From Micromonospora sp. CB01531 (GTDB lineage: Bacteria > Actinomycetota > Actinomycetes > Mycobacteriales > Micromonosporaceae), in NCBI RefSeq assembly GCF_001905095.1, contig NZ_LWLS01000057.1, positions 1-64,000 of the forward strand: a DNA stretch of 64,000 nt, read 5' to 3'. Under the pieces are notes generated by a model. The model was not told where the DNA came from. It searched no databases and saw only the letters and a program-made list of their open reading frames with translations. Of the stretch, positions 21,575 to 30,137 are shown in pieces; position 1 is the first letter of the stretch; each line of letters opens with the position of its first letter. Position numbers and translations under genes: made by a program.

Positions 21575-21607
21575 CGGCGCCCGCGGCCTCATCGGCCGCC
21601 GGCGCCG
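21575..21607 (-). terminator. Hairpin after the menaquinone reductase-like gene
   Basis: Arms 21575-21581 with 21601-21607 and 21583-21588 with 21594-21599 pair around a 5-nt loop, with a single C-C mismatch. It begins 4 nt after the stop codon at 21611 and precedes the nuoA promoter region. Confidence 0.75.
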
Positions 21608-21610
21608 TTG

Positions 21611-22885
21611 TCAGACTGCCGGCGCCACCCGCGTCATCGCGTTGATGACCCGGTCCATCGCGTCCCCGCCGCGCGGGTCGGTCAGGTTGGCCAGCAGCTT
21701 GAGCACGAAGCGCATCAGCATCGGGTGCGGCATGCCGTGCTTGGTGGCCAGCCGCATGATCTCCGGCCGGCCGATGAGCTTCACGAAGATCCCGCCGAGC
21801 CGGTAGTAGCCACCGAAGCGGGTCTTCAGCTCCTGCGGGTACGCCATCAGCGCCCGTTCCCGCTCGGCGCCGGCCGGCCGGGCGAGCGCCTGCACCGCCA
21901 CCTCGGCGGCCAGCTCGCCGGACTCCATCGCGTACGCGATGCCCTCGCCGTTGAACGGGTTGACCATGCCGCCGGAGTCGCCGACCAGCATCGCCCCACG
22001 GGTGTAGTGCGGCACCCGGTTGAAGCCCATCGGCAGCGCGGCGCCGAGGATCGGCCCCTCAGCGTTCGCCTCGTCGGTCATCCCCCAGTCCTCCGGGGTG
22101 TTGGCCAGCCAGTCGGTGAGCAGCCGCCGGTAGTTGGTCTTGCCGAACGCGGCGGAGGAGTTGAGCACGCCCAGGCCGACGTTGACCCGGCCGTCACCGA
22201 GGCCGAAGATCCAGCCGTAGCCGGGCAGCAGCGCGTCGCTGCCCTTGGCCCGCAGCTCCAGCCACGACTCGAGGTAGTCGTCGTCGTGCTTGGCGGGCGA
22301 GCGGTAGTAGCGGCGGACCGCCACGCCGATCGGCCGGTCCTCCCGCTTGGCCAGCCCGAGGGCGAGCGGGAAGCGGCCGGAGACGCCGTCCGCGGCGACC
22401 ACCAGCGGGGCGTGGAAGGTGGCCAGCTCCTTGTCCGGGCCCACCTCGGCCTGCACGCCGATCACCCGGTCGTCGGCGTCGAGCACCGGGCCGGTCACGT
22501 TCACGCTGGTCCGTAGCTTCGCCCCGGCGGCGACGGCCCGCTGGGCGAGCAGATCGTCGAAGTCGAGCCGGGTCCGGACCAGGCCGTAGTTGGGGAAGCT
22601 GGCCAGGTCCGGCCAGTCCAGTTCCAGGCGTACCCCGCCGCCGATCACCCGCAGGCCCTTGTTGTGCAGCCAGCCGGCCTCGGGCGAGGTGTCCACGCCC
22701 ATCCGGATCAGCTGCCGCACGGCCCGGGGGGTGAGCCCGTCGCCGCAGACTTTCTCCCGGGGAAACTCGGTCTTCTCCAGCAGCAGCACGCGTACGCCGT
22801 GCCGCGCCAGGTGGTACGCCGTCGCCGATCCTCCGGGACCGGCGCCCACGACGATCACGTCGGCGTCGTTCTCCACCGCGGTCAT
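21611..22885 (-). CDS. FAD-dependent geranylgeranyl reductase-family protein (menaquinone reductase, MenJ-like)
   Basis: This 424-residue flavoprotein has an N-terminal dinucleotide fold (VIVVGAGPGGSATAYHLA), an EKTEFPREKVCGDGLTPRAV block typical of the geranylgeranyl reductase family, and GDSGGMVNPFNGEGIAYAMESG for the FAD ribityl contact. In mycobacteria the homologue MenJ saturates one isoprene unit of the menaquinone tail. That role fits here, between nuo and menG. The start ATG 22885 has GGAGGAGG 7 nt upstream; ATGs at 22903 and 22921 lack this. A Rex-like palindrome lies just upstream. Confidence 0.88.
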   Translation of the reverse strand: MTAVENDADVIVVGAGPGGSATAYHLARHGVRVLLLEKTEFPREKVCGDGLTPRAVRQLIRMGVDTSPEAGWLHNKGLRVIGGGVRLELDWPDLASFPNYGLVRTRLDFDDLLAQRAVAAGAKLRTSVNVTGPVLDADDRVIGVQAEVGPDKELATFHAPLVVAADGVSGRFPLALGLAKREDRPIGVAVRRYYRSPAKHDDDYLESWLELRAKGSDALLPGYGWIFGLGDGRVNVGLGVLNSSAAFGKTNYRRLLTDWLANTPEDWGMTDEANAEGPILGAALPMGFNRVPHYTRGAMLVGDSGGMVNPFNGEGIAYAMESGELAAEVAVQALARPAGAERERALMAYPQELKTRFGGYYRLGGIFVKLIGRPEIMRLATKHGMPHPMLMRFVLKLLANLTDPRGGDAMDRVINAMTRVAPAV

Positions 22886-22905
22886 CTGCGCCTCCTCCCG
22901 CATGC

Positions 22906-22923
22906 TCGTGAAATGGTTCACAA
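22906..22923. promoter_or_regulatory. Rex-like redox operator upstream of the MenJ-like gene
   Basis: The 18-bp sequence TCGTGAAATGGTTCACAA matches the Rex operator pattern TTGTGAA-N4-TTCACAA in 13 of 14 arm positions. It ends 21 nt from the start codon. Rex represses respiratory genes at low NADH/NAD+ in streptomycetes, including nuo and cyd. Binding is not shown here. Confidence 0.65.
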
Positions 22924-23019
22924 GCCGATCGGGTTGGAGTCTATGACCGGGGTTACACCTGGAGGCGGTGAGGGGTACCTAACTTCGCGAAAACGGGCCG
23001 GTAGGAGTCCATTTCGACG

Positions 23020-23238
23020 TCACGGGCGGGCGGAAGTGGCCGGCCCGAGGCCGGCGTCGAGGCGGATCGCCTCCGGCAGGTGCTCGCGCAGCGCGCCGCC
23101 GGCCGCCCGGTCGAGCGCGGCCAGCACCTCCGCGACCACCTGACGGACATCGGCGGGATCCGCGCCGGCCAGCTCCTTGAGCTGCGCGATGAGTTCCGCG
23201 GCGTCATCGTCCGTGGCCACCTGCTCGGGTCCCGTCAT
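23020..23238 (-). CDS. Small acidic protein, function unknown
   Basis: This 72-residue open frame is rich in Ala, Asp and Glu, with probable helices around residues 13-25 and 28-55. No family is recognised. In favour of it being real, the ATG is preceded at 6 nt by TAGGCT in an AT-rich stretch, an arrangement seen for leaderless actinobacterial mRNAs, and the frame sits alone between two menaquinone genes on the same strand. It could still be chance coding in GC-rich DNA. Confidence 0.5.
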   Translation of the reverse strand: MTGPEQVATDDDAAELIAQLKELAGADPADVRQVVAEVLAALDRAAGGALREHLPEAIRLDAGLGPATSARP

Positions 23239-23328
23239 GGGCCGAGCCTACGAAACTAAGTAGACCAAAAACGGATATTCACGAAATAGGGTGGTTTGCC
23301 CTGCCTCTGGCGACAGGCCGGCCCGTCG

Positions 23329-24039
23329 TCAGTCCCGGACTGCCCGGTGCAGAGCGACGACGCCGCCGGTGAGGTTGCGCCAGGCCACCCGGCTCCACCC
23401 GGCCGCGCCGATCCGCGCGGCCAGCGCCGCCTGATCCGGCCAGGCCCGGATCGACTCGGCGAGGTAGACGTACGCGTCGGGGTTGCTGGAGACTGCGCGC
23501 GCCACCGCGGGCAGCGACCGCATCAGGTACGACAGGTAGACCGTGCGGAACGCCGGATTGACCGGCGTGCTGAACTCGCAGACCACCAGCCGGCCGCCCG
23601 GCCTGGTCACCCGGGCCAGCTCGCGCAACGCCGCGTCGGTGTCGTTGACGTTGCGCAACGCGAAGGAGATGGTGACCGCGCCGAAGCTGGCGTCGGCGAA
23701 GGGCAGCCGCAGGGCGTCCCCAGCCAGCAGCGGCACCGCCGGGCGGGTGCGCTTGCCGGCGTGCAGCATGCCCAGCGACAGGTCGGCGCCCACCGCGTAC
23801 GCGCCGGAGTGGGCCAGTTCCTCGGTCGAGACGCCGGTGCCCGCGCCCACGTCGAGCACCCGCTCCCCCGCGCTCAGTCCGAGCGCCTCGCGGGTGGCCC
23901 GCCGCCAGAACCGGTCCTGCCCGAAGGAGAGGACGGTGTTGGTCAGGTCGTAGCGGGCCGCCACGCCGTCGAACATCGCGGCGACCTCGTGCGGCTGCTT
24001 GTCCAGGTTGGCGCGCTGGCCCTGCGGGGTACGACTCAC
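23329..24039 (-). CDS. menG: Demethylmenaquinone methyltransferase
   Basis: This 236-residue class I SAM methyltransferase is of the UbiE/MenG type. Seen are [26 protein letters not shown] near the N-terminus (a UbiE signature), [15 protein letters not shown] (SAM motif I), and [23 protein letters not shown]. It would make the last methylation of menaquinone, shared by the classical and futalosine routes. The start GTG 24039 matches the N-terminus of mycobacterial homologues, but GGAGG is nearly touching it. A start at 24087 or slightly downstream cannot be excluded. Confidence 0.92.
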   Translation of the reverse strand: MSRTPQGQRANLDKQPHEVAAMFDGVAARYDLTNTVLSFGQDRFWRRATREALGLSAGERVLDVGAGTGVSTEELAHSGAYAVGADLSLGMLHAGKRTRPAVPLLAGDALRLPFADASFGAVTISFALRNVNDTDAALRELARVTRPGGRLVVCEFSTPVNPAFRTVYLSYLMRSLPAVARAVSSNPDAYVYLAESIRAWPDQAALAARIGAAGWSRVAWRNLTGGVVALHRAVRD

Positions 24040-24121
24040 CCCTCCACTCTGCCAGCCGGGCCGCGGGCCGCCCTCGACGGGTGCCACCCCCGGACCCGCC
24101 GAGGGCGGGACAGTGCGGAGA

Positions 24122-24159
24122 CAGTGGGGGCGGGATGGTTCACCATCCCGCCCCCACTG
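24122..24159. terminator. Terminator after the first LPVTG gene
   Basis: A perfect 18-bp stem (24122-24139 with 24142-24159) and a 2-nt loop lie 47 nt beyond the stop codon. A nearly identical hairpin follows the second LPVTG gene. Confidence 0.85.
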
Positions 24160-24400
24160 CCGTGCGTTATGTGAACGGCCCTCGCGGGCCGATGGAGGAC
24201 GACCGTCAGGCGGTCGGCTTCTCGTCGCCCGGGGTCACCAGGACCACCCGACGCCGACGGGCGATCAGGAACATCGCGCCACCCGCGAGCAGCACGGCCG
24301 CGCCGATACCGCCGATCAAGCCGGCCTTGGCACCGGTCACCGGCAGGCCACCCTCGTCACCGCCGGCACCACCGCCGCCACCGGAGCCGCCCTTGGCGGC
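24156..24400 (-). repeat. 245-bp block identical to 25733-25977
   Basis: By direct comparison every base matches the block at 25733-25977. It covers the last 65 codons of the first LPVTG gene (Gly-rich linker, sorting signal, tail), its stop codon and about 50 nt of 3' noncoding DNA up to the hairpin. Confidence 0.9.
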
Positions 24401-25399
24401 CACCACCACAGCGTAGTCGTCGGTGTTGTCCGAGTTGTCCACATCGGCCACCTGGGCTGCCGCCGCACGCACCCGGGCGTGCTCGAAGATGGTCTTCCGG
24501 GCCTGCTTCACCAGGCCGGCATCCACCGGCGCCTCCGCCAGGGCGTCCGCCACCAGCGAGCCGCCCGGCAGGGTGGACGGCGCCTTGACGCCGGTCGCCA
24601 CCTTGATCGGGAAGGCGATGGTCAGCAGCTCGTCCGGCGCCAGCACGAGGCCGGGGTCGGCGCAGTTGGCGGTGCGCCGGTCGGCCGTGTACTCGCAACC
24701 CTCGTACTCGTCGGTGAAGGTGACGCCCGCCGGCGCCCGGAGCGTGATCTTGACGCCCTTGGCGACCATGTCACCCTGGTTGAAGATCTCGCCGATCACG
24801 GCGGTCTCGTCGCCCGGGTACAGCGCCTGCCCGGCCTGCTCCAGCGTGTCAATATCGATCTTGGTCTTGACGTCCGGCACCACCACGCCGAGGTCGACGC
24901 CGGGCTCGCCGTCGAACTTCAGCTCCACCGCCTTCAGGTTGTTGTCCGGAGTGGTGTCGTCCGGCGACCGGAGGAAGAAGCCGATGGTCGAGGAGGAGGC
25001 GCTCGGCGTGCCCTCCGGGCGCTTGACCGTGACGACCGGGAACTCCAGCGTCTCGCCCGGACCCGGAATCTGGTCCGCCGGCACCTCGCACACTATGGCG
25101 GAGATGAGGTCGGACTTGCAGTTCTCACCGATGGGGAGGGTGCTGATCCGCTCATCGGCGGCGCCGGACAGGTCGACGCCGACCGTCAGGGCCTTCGGGG
25201 TGCCCGGCCCGTTGTTCTTGACCTTCAGCCAGCCGATCTTCTCGCTCGCGCCCTGGGCCACCTTGACGCCGGCGACCGAGACCTCCAGGTCGGCCTTGGT
25301 GTCGGCGGCCTGAGCCGGAGAGCCCGCCATCGGGACCACGCCGGCCGCGAGCAGCGCCGCCGCTCCGATGCTGAGTTGGACCCGCTTCCTCATGTTCAT
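24206..25399 (-). CDS. LPVTG cell-surface protein with CARDB/DUF11-like repeats (copy 1)
   Basis: This 397-residue protein has a signal peptide (basic n-region, hydrophobic core, AQAAD cleavage site near residue 32) and an extracellular part with beta-rich repeats of the DUF11/CARDB kind ([26 protein letters not shown]). The C-terminal sorting signal has a Gly-rich linker, LPVTG, a hydrophobic helix and RRRR. LPxTG proteins are linked to peptidoglycan by sortase, but no active sortase is seen in the window. It is tandem with a paralogue upstream, and both sit between menG and mqnC. The extracellular domain has diverged strongly from the paralogue while the last 65 residues are identical. The ligand is unknown. 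Confidence 0.82.
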   Translation of the reverse strand: MNMRKRVQLSIGAAALLAAGVVPMAGSPAQAADTKADLEVSVAGVKVAQGASEKIGWLKVKNNGPGTPKALTVGVDLSGAADERISTLPIGENCKSDLISAIVCEVPADQIPGPGETLEFPVVTVKRPEGTPSASSSTIGFFLRSPDDTTPDNNLKAVELKFDGEPGVDLGVVVPDVKTKIDIDTLEQAGQALYPGDETAVIGEIFNQGDMVAKGVKITLRAPAGVTFTDEYEGCEYTADRRTANCADPGLVLAPDELLTIAFPIKVATGVKAPSTLPGGSLVADALAEAPVDAGLVKQARKTIFEHARVRAAAAQVADVDNSDNTDDYAVVVAAKGGSGGGGGAGGDEGGLPVTGAKAGLIGGIGAAVLLAGGAMFLIARRRRVVLVTPGDEKPTA

Positions 25400-25782
25400 C
25401 TACGAGATGCCCCCGTAATGCGATCTGTGACGATGGACCCGGGGAGGCTATCGACCGATCGACACGTGCGCCATCCCACACACGGGGACCCCGAGCGGCC
25501 GCATCACGGACGAGGCCAGTTTGCCCCATATTGATATCGGTTATCGGCGCCACCAGGCACCGTCGGATGCCGGCTGGCCAGCAAGTGCGACCCGTCCGGC
25601 CGACCCGAGGTCGGATGTTCGGCCGAGCGCGGCTGGGCGGTGGCCACCGGAGCGACGCCACGCCGACCGGGATCGGGGAAACGTCCCCAGGGGAAGCAGA
25701 CAGTGGGGCGGGATGGTGAACCATCCCGCCCCACTGCCGTGCGTTATGTGAACGGCCCTCGCGGGCCGATGGAGGACGACCG
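25400..25782. other. Intergenic region between the two LPVTG genes (383 nt)
   Basis: It holds the copy-2 3' noncoding block and hairpin (25701-25736) and an AT-richer stretch near 25520-25545 (CCCCATATTGATATCGG) that is the likely promoter region of copy 1, with a leader of roughly 120 nt. No convincing gene is seen. Confidence 0.6.
25701..25736. terminator. Terminator after the second LPVTG gene
   Basis: A perfect 17-bp stem (25701-25717 with 25720-25736) and a 2-nt loop. It differs from the hairpin at 24122 by a single G-C pair. Confidence 0.85.
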
Positions 25783-25977
25783 TCAGGCGGTCGGCTTCTC
25801 GTCGCCCGGGGTCACCAGGACCACCCGACGCCGACGGGCGATCAGGAACATCGCGCCACCCGCGAGCAGCACGGCCGCGCCGATACCGCCGATCAAGCCG
25901 GCCTTGGCACCGGTCACCGGCAGGCCACCCTCGTCACCGCCGGCACCACCGCCGCCACCGGAGCCGCCCTTGGCGGC
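25733..25977 (-). repeat. 245-bp block identical to 24156-24400
   Basis: This is the partner of the block at 24156. Identity ends abruptly within the linker coding region at GGCGGC, after which the two genes differ widely. Confidence 0.9.
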
Positions 25978-27006
25978 GACGATGACAGCGTAGCCGTCGC
26001 TGTTGTCGCTGGCGTCGACATCCTTGGCCTGCATGCCCTCGACGTTCTTCGGCAGCTGCTTGACGGGCTTCGCGCGGGTGATGGACGGCACGGCGCCGAC
26101 CGGCTCGACCGACACCAGGCCGCCGGTCAGGGCACCCGGCTTCACGCCGGACCCGACGTTGAACAGGTGGTAGAAGCCGTACGCCGAGTACAGGTTGTCG
26201 TCCTCGCCGGTGTCCTGGTCCTGCGGGATCAGGCCGAAGTCCGCGTAGGTGCAGGTGAAGGTGGACTTGTCGGCGGAGTACTCGCAGTCCTGCTCGGTCT
26301 CGGCCGGGGTCACGCCCTTGGGCAGCTTCACGGTGATCTTGAGACCCGCGGTCGCCTGGTCACCCTGGTTGGCGACGAAGTAGGTCAGCGCGGACTGGCC
26401 ACCCGGGTGCAGGCCACCCGAGTAGACCGGGTTGCCGTCGACGATCTTGGCAGCCTGCTTGACGTCGTCGGCGACGACCGCGAGGTCCGGGCCACTCTCG
26501 TCGGAGAGCTCGAGCGTGGCGGACGCGCTGTTGTTCTCCGCGTTGGTGTCGTCCTTCGAGATCAGCTTGAACGACAGCGGCGCCTGGTAGGTGCCCGTGA
26601 CACTGGACTTGAAGAGGAAGAGCGGCAGGTCGACGGTCTCGCCCGGTCCGGGCAAGTCCGCCTTGGGCACGTCGCAGGTGAACGCCGTCGGCGGCTTCTC
26701 CTCGTCGGCGTCGAAGTCGCAGATGTCCTCCCCAGCGAGCGGCACGGCGGCGACCTTGTCGAAGTCCACCTTGGAGACGTCGACCTCGACGGTCAGCTCG
26801 CTCGGGGTGTTCTTGCCGAGGTTGGTGACCTTGACGAAGGCGGCCTTGAACTCGGCGTTGGCCGCGACACGCGTGCCCGCGACCTTCAGCTCAAGGTCGG
26901 TCTCGGTGCCGGCGGCGTGGGCGGGCGCGCCGAAGGCGGTGATCGCCCCGGAGGCGAGCAGCGTGGCAGCGCCGAGCCGCACCAGCGGCCGGTTACGGAA
27001 GATCAT
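25783..27006 (-). CDS. LPVTG cell-surface protein with CARDB/DUF11-like repeats (copy 2)
   Basis: This 407-residue paralogue of the protein at 24206 has the same plan: a signal peptide with AHAAG near residue 33, beta-rich repeats (TDLELKVAGTRV; SGPDLAVVADDVK), a Gly-rich linker, LPVTG, a helix and RRRR. The ectodomain is only distantly similar to copy 1. The start ATG 27006 has GGGGGGA upstream. It probably forms its own transcription unit, since a hairpin follows it. Confidence 0.82.
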   Translation of the reverse strand: MIFRNRPLVRLGAATLLASGAITAFGAPAHAAGTETDLELKVAGTRVAANAEFKAAFVKVTNLGKNTPSELTVEVDVSKVDFDKVAAVPLAGEDICDFDADEEKPPTAFTCDVPKADLPGPGETVDLPLFLFKSSVTGTYQAPLSFKLISKDDTNAENNSASATLELSDESGPDLAVVADDVKQAAKIVDGNPVYSGGLHPGGQSALTYFVANQGDQATAGLKITVKLPKGVTPAETEQDCEYSADKSTFTCTYADFGLIPQDQDTGEDDNLYSAYGFYHLFNVGSGVKPGALTGGLVSVEPVGAVPSITRAKPVKQLPKNVEGMQAKDVDASDNSDGYAVIVAAKGGSGGGGGAGGDEGGLPVTGAKAGLIGGIGAAVLLAGGAMFLIARRRRVVLVTPGDEKPTA

Positions 27007-27303
27007 GAAATCAATCCCCCCGCGGGATCGGTGAATGAACGGGGACGAGCGGGCACGTTAGCGGCCCGCCAACACCCCCGCCACCCCACACGCCGAACCT
27101 TCACCACCTGCGCGGCTAAGAGTCACTTAAGGATTGCCCGAATTGATGGCTCTTGACACCGACGGCCCCGGACGAGCCTCCGTAGAACGGCTGACAGGAA
27201 AGGCCCATCGACAGCCAACCATTGGCCGTTCGGCCGACCGCCTGCCGGCCGGAGGTGGTCACCGACCGTGCCTGGGCGGGCGCGACCGGTGGCCGGGACT
27301 GGC

Positions 27304-28494
27304 TCAGTTGACCTCGACGAGCGGCAGTGACTTCCCGGCCCCGCCACCCGGCAGGGCGATCGAGGAGAAGTGCGAGACCACCCGGTCGTCGCTCGGGTCG
27401 TCGGCCGGCGTCCGGTGCACCGCGAGCCGGTGGTAGAGGGTGTCCCGCTGCGCGGGGATCCGGTCGGCGCTGCGGATCATGCCGATCAGCTCGTGCAGAT
27501 TGGACCGGTGCCGGGCGCCGGCCGAGGAGATGACGTTCTCCTCCAGCATGATCGAGCCGAGGTCATCCACCCCCATGTGCAGGGCGAGCTGCCCGACGTC
27601 CTTGCCGGTGGTCAGCCAGGACGCCTGCAGGTGCGGCACCGTCTCGAAGAAGAGCCGGGCCACCGCGACCAGCCGCAGATACTCCATGGTGGTGGCCTGG
27701 GTGCGGCCCTTGAGGTGATTGTTCTCCGGCTGGTAGGTCCACGGGATGAATGCCCGGAACCCACCGGTGCGATCCTGCACGTCGCGGATCATCCGCAGGT
27801 GCTCGATCCGCTCGGCGTTGGTCTCGCCGGTGCCCATCATCATGGTCGCGGTCGACTCGAGGCCCTGCCGGTGCGCCAGCTCCATGACCTCCAGCCAGCG
27901 CGCGCCCGACTCCTTCAGCGGGGCGATTGCCTTGCGTGGCCGGTCCGGCAGCATCTCGGCGCCGGCGCCCGCGATGGAGTCCAGCCCGGCCGTCTTGATC
28001 CGGGCGATGGCCTCGTCCAGGCTCACCCCGGAGACCTTGGCCATGTGCAGGATCTCGCTTGGGCCGATCGAGTGGATGGCGAGCTGGGGGTACGCCTTCT
28101 TGACCGCGGAGAAGAGCTCCTCGTAGTACTCCACGCCGTAGTCCGGGTGGTGGCCGCCCTGGAGCATGACCTGGGTGGCGCCCAGCTCGACCGCCTCGCC
28201 GCAGCGGCGCAGGATCTCCTCGGTGGGGTGGGTCCACCCCTCCTTGTGCTTCGGCGCCCGGTAGAACGCGCAGAACTTGCACGCCGTCACGCAGACGTTC
28301 GTGTAGTTGATGTTGCGGTCGATCAGGTAGGTGACGATGTTGTCCGGGTAGCGCCGACGGCGCACCGCGTCCGCCGCCTCGCCCAGCGCGTGGAAGGGCG
28401 CCTCGGTGTAGAGCAGCAGGGCCTCCTCGGGCGTGATCCGCCCGCCGTCCGCGCCGCGTTGCAGGATGTCGTCGATCTCCCGGCTCACCGTCAC
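27304..28494 (-). CDS. mqnC: Cyclic dehypoxanthinyl futalosine synthase (radical SAM)
   Basis: This 396-residue radical SAM enzyme has the cluster motif CVTACKFCAFYRAPKH. Downstream are QGGHHPDYGVEYYEE, GAGAEMLPDRPRKAIAPLKESG and MMGTGETNAERIEHL, all diagnostic for MqnC. It cyclises dehypoxanthine futalosine in the futalosine route to menaquinone. The start is put at GTG 28494 (VTVSREID) because homologues begin there; ATG 28524 and a second GTG at 28488 are alternatives. mqnA lies 8 kb away; mqnB, mqnD and mqnE are not in the window. Confidence 0.94.
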   Translation of the reverse strand: MTVSREIDDILQRGADGGRITPEEALLLYTEAPFHALGEAADAVRRRRYPDNIVTYLIDRNINYTNVCVTACKFCAFYRAPKHKEGWTHPTEEILRRCGEAVELGATQVMLQGGHHPDYGVEYYEELFSAVKKAYPQLAIHSIGPSEILHMAKVSGVSLDEAIARIKTAGLDSIAGAGAEMLPDRPRKAIAPLKESGARWLEVMELAHRQGLESTATMMMGTGETNAERIEHLRMIRDVQDRTGGFRAFIPWTYQPENNHLKGRTQATTMEYLRLVAVARLFFETVPHLQASWLTTGKDVGQLALHMGVDDLGSIMLEENVISSAGARHRSNLHELIGMIRSADRIPAQRDTLYHRLAVHRTPADDPSDDRVVSHFSSIALPGGGAGKSLPLVEVN

Positions 28495-28628
28495 AGCACC
28501 GAGCCTACGCCCGCCAGAGGCCACGCCTCGTCGGGGTGTTCCGCGATGTGACGTGCTCAGCGGGACAACGAAGAAGGTGATCTTCGCCTATCGTGCGGTG
28601 GTTCTCCGGCCTCTGACAAGGAAAAGTC

Positions 28629-29309
28629 ATGACCGCACCGTTCCCGAACCCGCCTCAGGTCCCGCCCGCGCCGCAGCCGGTGGCCGCGCCCGGCACCACC
28701 CCCCTCACCTGCCGCTGCTGTGGATCGATCCCGGCGATCAAGGCGACGCTGCACGGGCACCAGGGCTTCCTCATCTTCATGCGCGTGCTCACCCAGCACG
28801 GCCCGTACTGCCGGGAGTGCGGCATCGCCACCTGCCGCGACATGAGCGCGAAGACCCTCTGGCAAGGCTGGTGGGGCTTCCTCTCCATGATCATCACCCC
28901 GCTCATCCTGATCGGGAACCTCATCACCCGGGTCCGGCTCGGTCGCCTCGGCGAGCCGATGCCCGGCGCGCCGGGCATACCCGCGGTGCCAGGCAAGCCC
29001 GTGTTGCGGCGGGCCGCAGCGTTCGGCCTCGTCGCGCCCGTGGCCATCGCCTTCGCTGTCGGCTGGGCCATTTCCAGTGACCCGGCCTACGCCGAAGTCG
29101 GCGCGTGCGTCAGCGCCGAGGGCACCAGCACGAACCCGGATGTCACCGTCGTCGACTGCGGCGACCCGGCAGCCGCGTACGTCATCCTCGGCAAGGTCGA
29201 GGACACCACCGACGATGCGAAGTGCGAGCAGTTCCCGGGCACGGTCGCGAGCTACACCGAAGAGCAGAACTCGCGGAAGCTCCTGCTGTGCCTCGGCCAG
29301 AACGGGTGA
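28629..29309 (+). CDS. Membrane protein with zinc-ribbon-like Cys pairs and a secreted C-terminal domain
   Basis: This 226-residue protein has a Pro-rich N-terminus, then a four-Cys region (CRCCG near residue 28, CRECG near residue 59) that looks like a cytoplasmic zinc ribbon, a hydrophobic segment (FLSMIITPLILIGNLI), a second (AAFGLVAPVAIAFAVGWAI, residues 121-139), and a C-terminal 85 residues with Cys pairs (VGACVSAEG, VVDCGD, DAKCEQ, LLCLGQNG). The C-terminal part resembles the LppU/SCO3897-type domain of actinobacterial membrane proteins. No function is assigned. A 12-bp hairpin follows the stop codon. Confidence 0.72.
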   Translation: MTAPFPNPPQVPPAPQPVAAPGTTPLTCRCCGSIPAIKATLHGHQGFLIFMRVLTQHGPYCRECGIATCRDMSAKTLWQGWWGFLSMIITPLILIGNLITRVRLGRLGEPMPGAPGIPAVPGKPVLRRAAAFGLVAPVAIAFAVGWAISSDPAYAEVGACVSAEGTSTNPDVTVVDCGDPAAAYVILGKVEDTTDDAKCEQFPGTVASYTEEQNSRKLLLCLGQNG

Positions 29310-29335
29310 CAGTTCATTCCTGGCCGCTGCCCGCT

Positions 29336-29371
29336 GCGTGCCGGTCCCGGATCACGGACGGACCGGCACGC
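29336..29371 (+). terminator. Terminator after the zinc-ribbon membrane protein gene
   Basis: A perfect 12-bp stem (29336-29347 with 29360-29371) and a 12-nt loop lie 27 nt past the stop codon. The convergent vapC gene ends just beyond. Confidence 0.75.
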
Positions 29372-29420
29372 GGCGTGGCTTCCGGCGTCGTAGTCGAACG
29401 GGTCCCCGCTGGACGGTGAA

Positions 29421-29831
29421 TCAGCTCATCCCGGGGCTCGCCACCGGGAGGCCCACCGTCTTCGCCGCGTCCAGCAGCCGCTGGTCGTAGGTGACGAACG
29501 CCGCGAAGTCTGCGCCTGCCTGGCGGGCCAGGATCTCCGCGGTCGCGAGGTGGACCGCGTCCAGGCTGCGCAGCAGCGGTTCGGCGTAGGCGCCAGCGGC
29601 GGCCCGGACAGCGGCGTCGATCTCGACGCGGTAGAGCCGCCCCAGCACCGACGGAACGCCGACCAGCGCCTGCGGTGCGGCACGCCGGAGGGCCCGGGGC
29701 ACCTCCACCTCGACCAGAGCCGAGGACACCAGAGATGTCCCGGCGCGCTCGTTGAGCCAGCCGACCAACTCCGGGGTCCCCTGCTCCCGGCGAAGAAGCT
29801 TGATGACCGCCGCGGAGTCGAGGTAGATCAC
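29421..29831 (-). CDS. vapC: VapC-type PIN-domain ribonuclease toxin
   Basis: This 136-residue PIN domain has the expected acidic residues: Asp5 (MIYLDSAAVIKLL), a Glu in VEVEVPRAL, Asp in SLDAVHLATA and Asp in TYDQRLLDAA. VapC toxins are Mg-dependent RNases, often cutting tRNA or rRNA. The start overlaps the antitoxin stop codon by 4 nt, the usual toxin-antitoxin coupling. The exact RNA target is unknown. Confidence 0.92.
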   Translation of the reverse strand: MIYLDSAAVIKLLRREQGTPELVGWLNERAGTSLVSSALVEVEVPRALRRAAPQALVGVPSVLGRLYRVEIDAAVRAAAGAYAEPLLRSLDAVHLATAEILARQAGADFAAFVTYDQRLLDAAKTVGLPVASPGMS

Positions 29832-30106
29832 CAGCGCTCCTCGTCCCGGGATTCGGCGAGGACGGCCGCGACGTCGACCGTGGGGTCACCGAGCACCGGC
29901 GGAATCGGCAAGGGTCCGGCCGAGGTCGGGGCCGTGGCCCGCCCCTCGGACACCAGCCGGCCGAGAAGCGCGTCGCCAGCCAGGATCGGCACCAGGCGAG
30001 CGATCGGCTCGCCCCGGTCGGTCACCTCGACCGTCTCGCCGGCGCGGACCCGCGCCAACACCCTGCTCGTGTGCTGATTCAGCTCCCGGACCGCGATCTG
30101 CTCCAC
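29828..30106 (-). CDS. Phd/YefM-type antitoxin
   Basis: This 92-residue protein has an N-terminal Phd/YefM fold (IAVRELNQHTSRVLARVRAGETVEVTDRGEPIARLVP). Its acidic C-terminal tail (ending AESRDEERW) would wrap the toxin. The start is GTG 30106. A perfect palindrome lies 8 nt upstream, fitting autorepression. It is paired with the VapC toxin. Confidence 0.92.
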   Translation of the reverse strand: MEQIAVRELNQHTSRVLARVRAGETVEVTDRGEPIARLVPILAGDALLGRLVSEGRATAPTSAGPLPIPPVLGDPTVDVAAVLAESRDEERW

Positions 30107-30114
30107 CCGACAAG

Positions 30115-30135
30115 TGTAGAACGAGACGTTCTACA
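30115..30135. promoter_or_regulatory. Perfect palindromic operator of the toxin-antitoxin pair
   Basis: Arms TGTAGAACG (30115-30123) and CGTTCTACA (30127-30135) flank a 3-nt spacer. It lies 8 nt upstream of the antitoxin start codon and 2 nt from the paaE stop codon. Phd-family antitoxins bind such sites with the toxin as co-repressor. Confidence 0.8.
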
Positions 30136-30137
30136 TG

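Noticed and set aside
24206-27006. Insertion-sequence or integrase origin of the duplicated LPVTG genes
   Set aside because: No transposase, terminal repeats or target duplication are seen; the identity block starts and ends inside the genes and 3' regions.
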